From Sphacelaria rigidula (Eukaryota > Phaeophyceae > Sphacelariales): a DNA stretch of 20,768 nt. The notes beneath the pieces are model-generated. The model did not search any database. It saw nothing but the letters and a program-made list of their open reading frames with translations, and was not told the origin of the DNA. Positions 19,801-20,768 of this stretch are shown here, one piece after another. The stretch lies in assembly GCA_964200075.2 (NCBI GenBank), contig CAXNAA020000495.1, positions 1 to 20,768 of the forward strand, in the 5' to 3' direction. How positions within the stretch are numbered: position 1 is the stretch's first letter; the number at the start of each line of letters is the position of its first letter. Made by a program: the position numbers and the translations under genes.

Positions 19801-20224
19801 TCACCTCGTCATGTAATCATTCCTCCTCTCTTGTGACTGAAATGTAAACACCATGCTTTCCCTTCCCGGTTGACGATCGATCACAGGACATCGAGGCATG
19901 TCTAAAGGGCAACTTACGTTATCGTACGTTTAGTTTGCGTCAGAACTATTCATCAAGGTACTATCATCCGGACCGTCTGATTTCAAAGACGGCAACGGTG
20001 AGTGAACAGACAAAGTAGAATTAGCGAGTAAGATTCGAGTCTTGTCTATGATTGTTGTCTCGCTTGCGCGTTTCAAAGATCAAATTTCGCTATGTCCGGC
20101 GTCTCTTGATCTTACATGGCAATCAATCATACTTGAACGTTACGTGCATGGCGTTTCTTCCAGGTACTACGCCATCGGGCTTGGTGAAAACGTGAGTTAC
20201 ACAGCATACTCCAGTATCTACACG
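11206..20224 (+). CDS. VWFA and Cache domain protein gene (multi-exon, incomplete)
   Basis: This is the span of the supported exons 11206-11425, 13739-13930, 15513-15736, 15808-15863, 19213-19307 and 20164-20224. The protein order is signal peptide, cysteine-rich segment, Cache-type sensor part, VWA domain with the MIDAS start (DISGS), VWA end (ACGTGGVYQAVPDGG) and a second, post-VWA region. Family knowledge: this resembles alpha2delta/CACHD1-like proteins, extracellular and usually membrane-anchored, where Cache binds small ligands and VWA binds protein partners through a metal ion. Codon phase agrees at the first three joins and the last one. The central VWA exons and the 3' end were not found, so the gene may use more exons, run past the window or be broken. 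Several introns exceed 1 kb; one is about 71 bases. Confidence 0.8.
11595..11653 (+). repeat. 59-base dispersed repeat, copy 1
   Basis: It starts GTGGTCACAG, then TAGACGT.CCGAA, and ends TCGCTG.AG.AAA. It aligns without gaps to 17518-17576; I count about 43 of 59 bases identical by hand. A weaker relative (CGGTCACA...TTCGCTGGA) lies at about 14058-14120. All three are in introns of the same gene. Confidence 0.7.
12871..13212. mobile_element. hAT-like MITE with 8-base target duplication
   Basis: A 326-base element (12879-13204) is flanked by identical 8-base copies of CCTCGGGA (12871-12878 and 13205-13212). Its ends are inverted repeats of about 45 bases. The left arm has ACCACTTGGTCGAT (12890-12903) and the right arm ATCGACCAAGTGGT (13180-13193), with related bases continuing on both sides (left AAGAAATTTCTCGGAA, right TTCCGGGAAAGTTCTA). 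Read inward, the right end begins CAGTAGTG, like many hAT termini; the left end has GAGGTGTG. Family knowledge: hAT transposases make 8-base duplications. There is no transposase ORF, so it is non-autonomous. It lies in intron 1 of the VWFA/Cache gene. Confidence 0.82.
12946..12966 (+). repeat. Short telomere-like repeat CCCTAACCCTAACCCC
   Basis: Just over two units of CCCTAA followed by CCCAACC, lying inside the MITE next to its left inverted repeat. It is too short to indicate a chromosome end and is best read as part of the element's internal sequence. Confidence 0.7.
13401..13512. mobile_element. Small foldback element with flanking 10-base direct repeats
   Basis: Two 23-base arms, 13419-13441 and 13478-13500, are inverted copies with one mismatch (core TACTGCGTACAGTA / TACTGTACGCAGTA) around a 36-base loop. 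Within the loop TATCGA and TCGATA extend the symmetry. ACAATAGAAT occurs directly repeated just outside, at 13401-13410 and 13503-13512, and could be a target-site duplication. There is no coding capacity. The hairpin ends 240 bases before the exon 2 acceptor. Confidence 0.7.
13739..13930 (+). CDS. VWFA/Cache gene, exon 2: Cache part
   Basis: The acceptor is CTCTGCAG and the donor CCG|GTAAGTG, a strong site. The exon encodes 64 residues including SLDGPNFNPTNFDALE, VCYGLILDPTLK and IFTYFGSWTGVMRIYPG. The FTYFGS.TGVMRIYP pattern matches the strand region of Cache domains that sits before the VWA domain in alpha2delta-like proteins. It enters and leaves in phase 1, so exon 1 gives ...SV-V-RIPL and exon 3 gives ...RIYP-G-GGYS. 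The four aligned features (two splice sites, phase and family match) make this one of the safest exons. Confidence 0.88.
13931..15512 (+). other. Intron 2 of the VWFA/Cache gene (1.6 kb)
   Basis: It is bounded by GTAAGTG and a pyrimidine-rich CTGTTTTTGCAG. It holds a weak relative of the 59-base repeat (about 14058-14120), an A-rich patch (14130-14180) and the full copy A of the ~340-base repeat (14795-15138). No other exon was recognised. Confidence 0.7.
14795..15138 (+). mobile_element. ~340-base repeat, copy A (full length)
   Basis: It matches copy B in inverse orientation over its whole length. Shared blocks include ATGGTGAGACACCCAT (14823-14838), GTGATTGATTGCGAGC (15023-15038) and CCCAGCTTTG..GGGATGCGAGG (15070-15095, 25 of 26 bases equal to B). 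The left edge reads GGGGGTGATCGTACT and the right edge GAGTACCCCCCC, so the ends look like short inverted repeats with G/C runs. No ORF of note, no A or B box and no clear target duplication were found. A non-autonomous DNA transposon is the most likely class. Confidence 0.75.
15513..15736 (+). CDS. VWFA/Cache gene, exon 3: end of Cache, start of VWA with MIDAS
   Basis: The acceptor is TTTTTGCAG at 15512. The first two bases complete Gly. The translation has the Cache signature YDPRVRPWYVAASSGPK followed directly by VVIIMDISGSM, the first VWA strand and the MIDAS D-x-S-x-S motif (15608-15628). Next come RLALAQDAVASVLGTI (helix 1) and TYVNIVLFSTS (strand 2). The YDPR.RPWY-(A/S)-GPKD.V...D.SGSM join is typical of VWFA/Cache proteins. 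The donor is less certain: ending at 15736 (TGC|GTGTGC) keeps phase 0 into the next exon, while AT|GTGCGTG at 15732 would break it. Confidence 0.93.
15808..15863 (+). CDS. VWFA/Cache gene, exon 4: short VWA piece
   Basis: The acceptor is GATGTAG at 15807 and the donor TGT|GTAAGTC at 15863/15864. In phase 0 it reads VAKVTDCSAIACWDHSLG plus two bases. After FSTS in VWA domains of this family one expects a short strand with residues such as V.DCSA, so it fits, and the in-frame join to exon 3 supports it. The intron before it is only about 71 bases, much shorter than the others. The exon leaves in phase 2, and I could not find a convincing next exon. Confidence 0.5.
16757..16834 (+). repeat. (CA)n microsatellite, about 39 units
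   Basis: A CA run with one interruption (AAAC near the start), adjoining the G-run GGGGGTGTAC that forms the end of repeat copy B. In the orientation of copy B it reads as a (TG)n tail after CCCCCTTG. Confidence 0.95.
16839..17152 (-). mobile_element. ~320-base repeat, copy B (inverse of copy A)
   Basis: On the minus strand it follows copy A block by block: ATGGTGAGACACCCAT (17129-17144), GTGATTGATTGCGAGC (16935-16950) and the CCCAGCTTTG..GGGATGCGAGG block (16879-16904). The central ~100 bases are more diverged but alignable (for example GGC.GTCATCC and CGCCGAACA.ATCA). One edge is GGGGGTGTACTTATAA next to the (CA)n tract; the other edge is next to an 11-base G-run at 17151-17161. Exons 3 and 4 lie between copies A and B. 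Confidence 0.75.
17151..17171 (+). repeat. Poly-G run followed by GGA repeats
   Basis: About 11 G residues, then AGGAGGAGGG. It marks the outer edge of repeat copy B. Confidence 0.9.
17518..17576 (+). repeat. 59-base dispersed repeat, copy 2
   Basis: This is the ungapped counterpart of 11595-11653, starting GTGGTCACAG and ending ACTCGCTGAAGAAAA. It opens a long purine-rich stretch. Confidence 0.7.
17560..18060 (+). other. Purine-rich tract inside the VWFA/Cache gene
   Basis: About 500 bases are strongly A/G-rich on the + strand. One frame (about 17566-17735) reads as a Lys/Glu-rich peptide (KKIKIEEHEKIK..., ending LETPRPTPAQA), without a start codon or splice support. Base composition is the simpler explanation. 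Confidence 0.5.
18075..18540. other. No recognisable exon; Ala/Gly/Cys-coding low-complexity DNA
   Basis: 18175-18300 is an imperfect GGTGGCGGCTG-type sequence. It reads as Cys/Gly-rich or Ala-rich peptide depending on frame (+) and as Ala/Thr-rich on the - strand. AACATTATGA is repeated directly at about 18365 and 18388. I support no gene here. Confidence 0.4.
18549..18630 (+). CDS. Weak candidate exon (GVFRPTYANFVAP...)
   Basis: The segment is bounded by CGTTTCAG and CG|GTAAATG. One frame gives GVFRPTYANFVAPASAATTV and then MMSPTY, a Cache-like strand pattern, entering in phase 1 and leaving in phase 2. Its phases do not connect directly with exon 4 or with the 19213 exon, so at least one more exon would be needed on each side. 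A second frame (RRVPSYLRQFRRPRKCC...) is also open. Treat it as a suggestion only. Confidence 0.2.
19133..19144. repeat. 12-base perfect palindrome CCTCGGCCGAGG
   Basis: A perfect inverted repeat about 70 bases before the 19213 exon. No known binding site is implied. Confidence 0.7.
19213..19307 (+). CDS. VWFA/Cache gene: exon with the VWA C-terminal end
   Basis: The acceptor is CTGCCTCCCAG at 19212 and the donor ACAG|GTTGTA at 19307/19308. It reads ETLKTIACGTGGVYQAVPDG then GSLTTAMSFYY. The L..IACGTGGVY..VPDGG.L..AM..YY pattern is characteristic of the end of the VWA domain in VWFA/Cache proteins, where the chain then passes into the second Cache-like part. This makes it very likely part of the same gene as exons 1-4, although the exons between were not found. 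It leaves in phase 2 (AG), which the next exon completes as Arg. Confidence 0.85.
19308..20163 (+). other. Intron between the VWA end and the post-VWA exon (0.86 kb)
   Basis: It is bounded by GTTGTA and TTTCTTCCAG. It contains an exon-like open stretch at 19887-19997 (37 codons, ATCACAG acceptor, ACG|GTGAGTG donor). That stretch would be read in a frame with an early stop if spliced between the flanking exons, so it probably is not used this way. Confidence 0.55.
20164..20224 (+). CDS. VWFA/Cache gene: post-VWA exon
   Basis: The acceptor is CTTCCAG at 20163 and the donor ACG|GTGAGC at 20224/20225. The first base completes Arg, then YYAIGLGENVSYTAYSSIYT. Joined to the previous exon this gives AMSFYYRYYAIGLGENVSYT, matching the usual YY..YA.G......W/YT pattern that follows the VWA domain in this family. 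It ends in phase 0. The reading frame stays open past the donor for about 30 codons (to 20318), so the exact 3' end is open to question. Confidence 0.7.
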
Positions 20225-20768
20225 GTGAGCTATACCTACTACATTGCTGAGGCTCTACCTCTTATGTCCAGGGGACAAAAAAACGTGCCATTCTCCAGTT
20301 CAATGTCAATGCGCGGCTGATTACATCAGAATTGCTACTTGATCCATGTGCCGGACTAGGCATACAAGAATGGTCAGACTTTGGTCTTCCAACTGGAGGC
20401 GGGCCAAAGATACCGCTACCACTACACGAGTAGAGACCACGGAAAAGCTGTTCTGGAATGGTTTGTCGGCAGTTTTGATACATTCAGCAGTTGGGATACT
20501 CAACTCTTTCACCATTCTGTATACTTTCTCTGTCTCATAAGTTCGGGTACCTAAATTTGTACGGGTCCTCAACCTTGTCTGATCTGTTTCTCGATTTTTT
20601 TGTCGAAATCCTCGGTGTTTTCCAGTCATTACTTTTGCAGTCGGTGCTTGAACCATGCGGCCGAACGACCGGAAAAACCAGTCGACCCAACAATGTTGAA
20701 AACCATTGTCGCCATTGCGTAGCGGCCACCAACCGATATCTCGGCGCCCCGTTTGCGAGGTGGGGGTG
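20225..20768. other. End of window: possible further exon, otherwise nothing recognised
   Basis: A second open stretch, 20272-20433, begins after TTATGTCCAG in the right phase and reads GTKKRAILQFNVNARLITSE and on to a TAG. The implied intron would be only 47 bases and I see no family match, so it is a weak candidate 3' exon. The rest of the window shows no identifiable gene. The VWFA/Cache gene probably continues beyond 20768, or ends in exons I could not see. Confidence 0.3.

Noticed and set aside
20272-20433. Continuation exon GTKKRAILQFNVNARL... of the VWFA/Cache gene
   Set aside because: The phase fits, but the implied intron is only 47 bases and the peptide has no visible family similarity, so it is not called as an exon.

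Overview
The window looks like nuclear DNA of a eukaryote. It holds short coding exons bounded by GT-AG splice sites, long introns, (CA)n microsatellites, a decayed non-LTR retrotransposon and several short non-autonomous repeats. It has no operon-like arrangement and no long intact ORF. The one gene I recognise is a secreted or membrane VWFA-plus-Cache protein, a family common in protists. An alveolate such as a chromerid is a reasonable guess from the domain style, but that is inference; the sequence alone does not fix the species.

Layout. 1-58 is the 3' end of a repeat (copy C) that abuts a C-run. 80-1670 is a dead LINE-type reverse transcriptase on the + strand, broken by frameshifts and stops, with the catalytic FADD reading FADG. 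2031-3583 on the - strand holds several protein-like, partly hydrophobic frames interrupted by single stops; this is either a multi-exon gene or a decaying one, and I could not identify it. 3600-7840 has no recognisable gene. 7846-8197 is a diverged direct duplication, followed by a ~98-base (CA)n tract and T-rich DNA. 8680-10000 has Pro/Ser-rich and stop-broken frames with no clear identity.

From 11206 to at least 20224 the + strand carries the VWFA/Cache gene. The exons I support are a signal peptide and six-cysteine segment (11206-11425), a Cache part (13739-13930), the Cache end with the VWA start and MIDAS DISGS (15513-15736), a short VWA piece (15808-15863), the VWA end (19213-19307) and a post-VWA segment (20164-20224). 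Codon phase is kept across the joins I could test: exons 1-2, 2-3, 3-4 and the last pair. The central VWA part, usually marked by a TN(Y/F) and an (L/S)TDG motif, was not found between 15864 and 19212.

The introns hold most of the unusual structure. Intron 1 has a 326-base hAT-like MITE with an 8-base target duplication and ~45-base terminal inverted repeats, plus an ~80-base foldback flanked by 10-base direct repeats. A ~320-340-base repeat occurs as copy A (+, 14795-15138) and copy B (-, 16839-17152). These two copies are inverted around exons 3 and 4 and could pair in the pre-mRNA.
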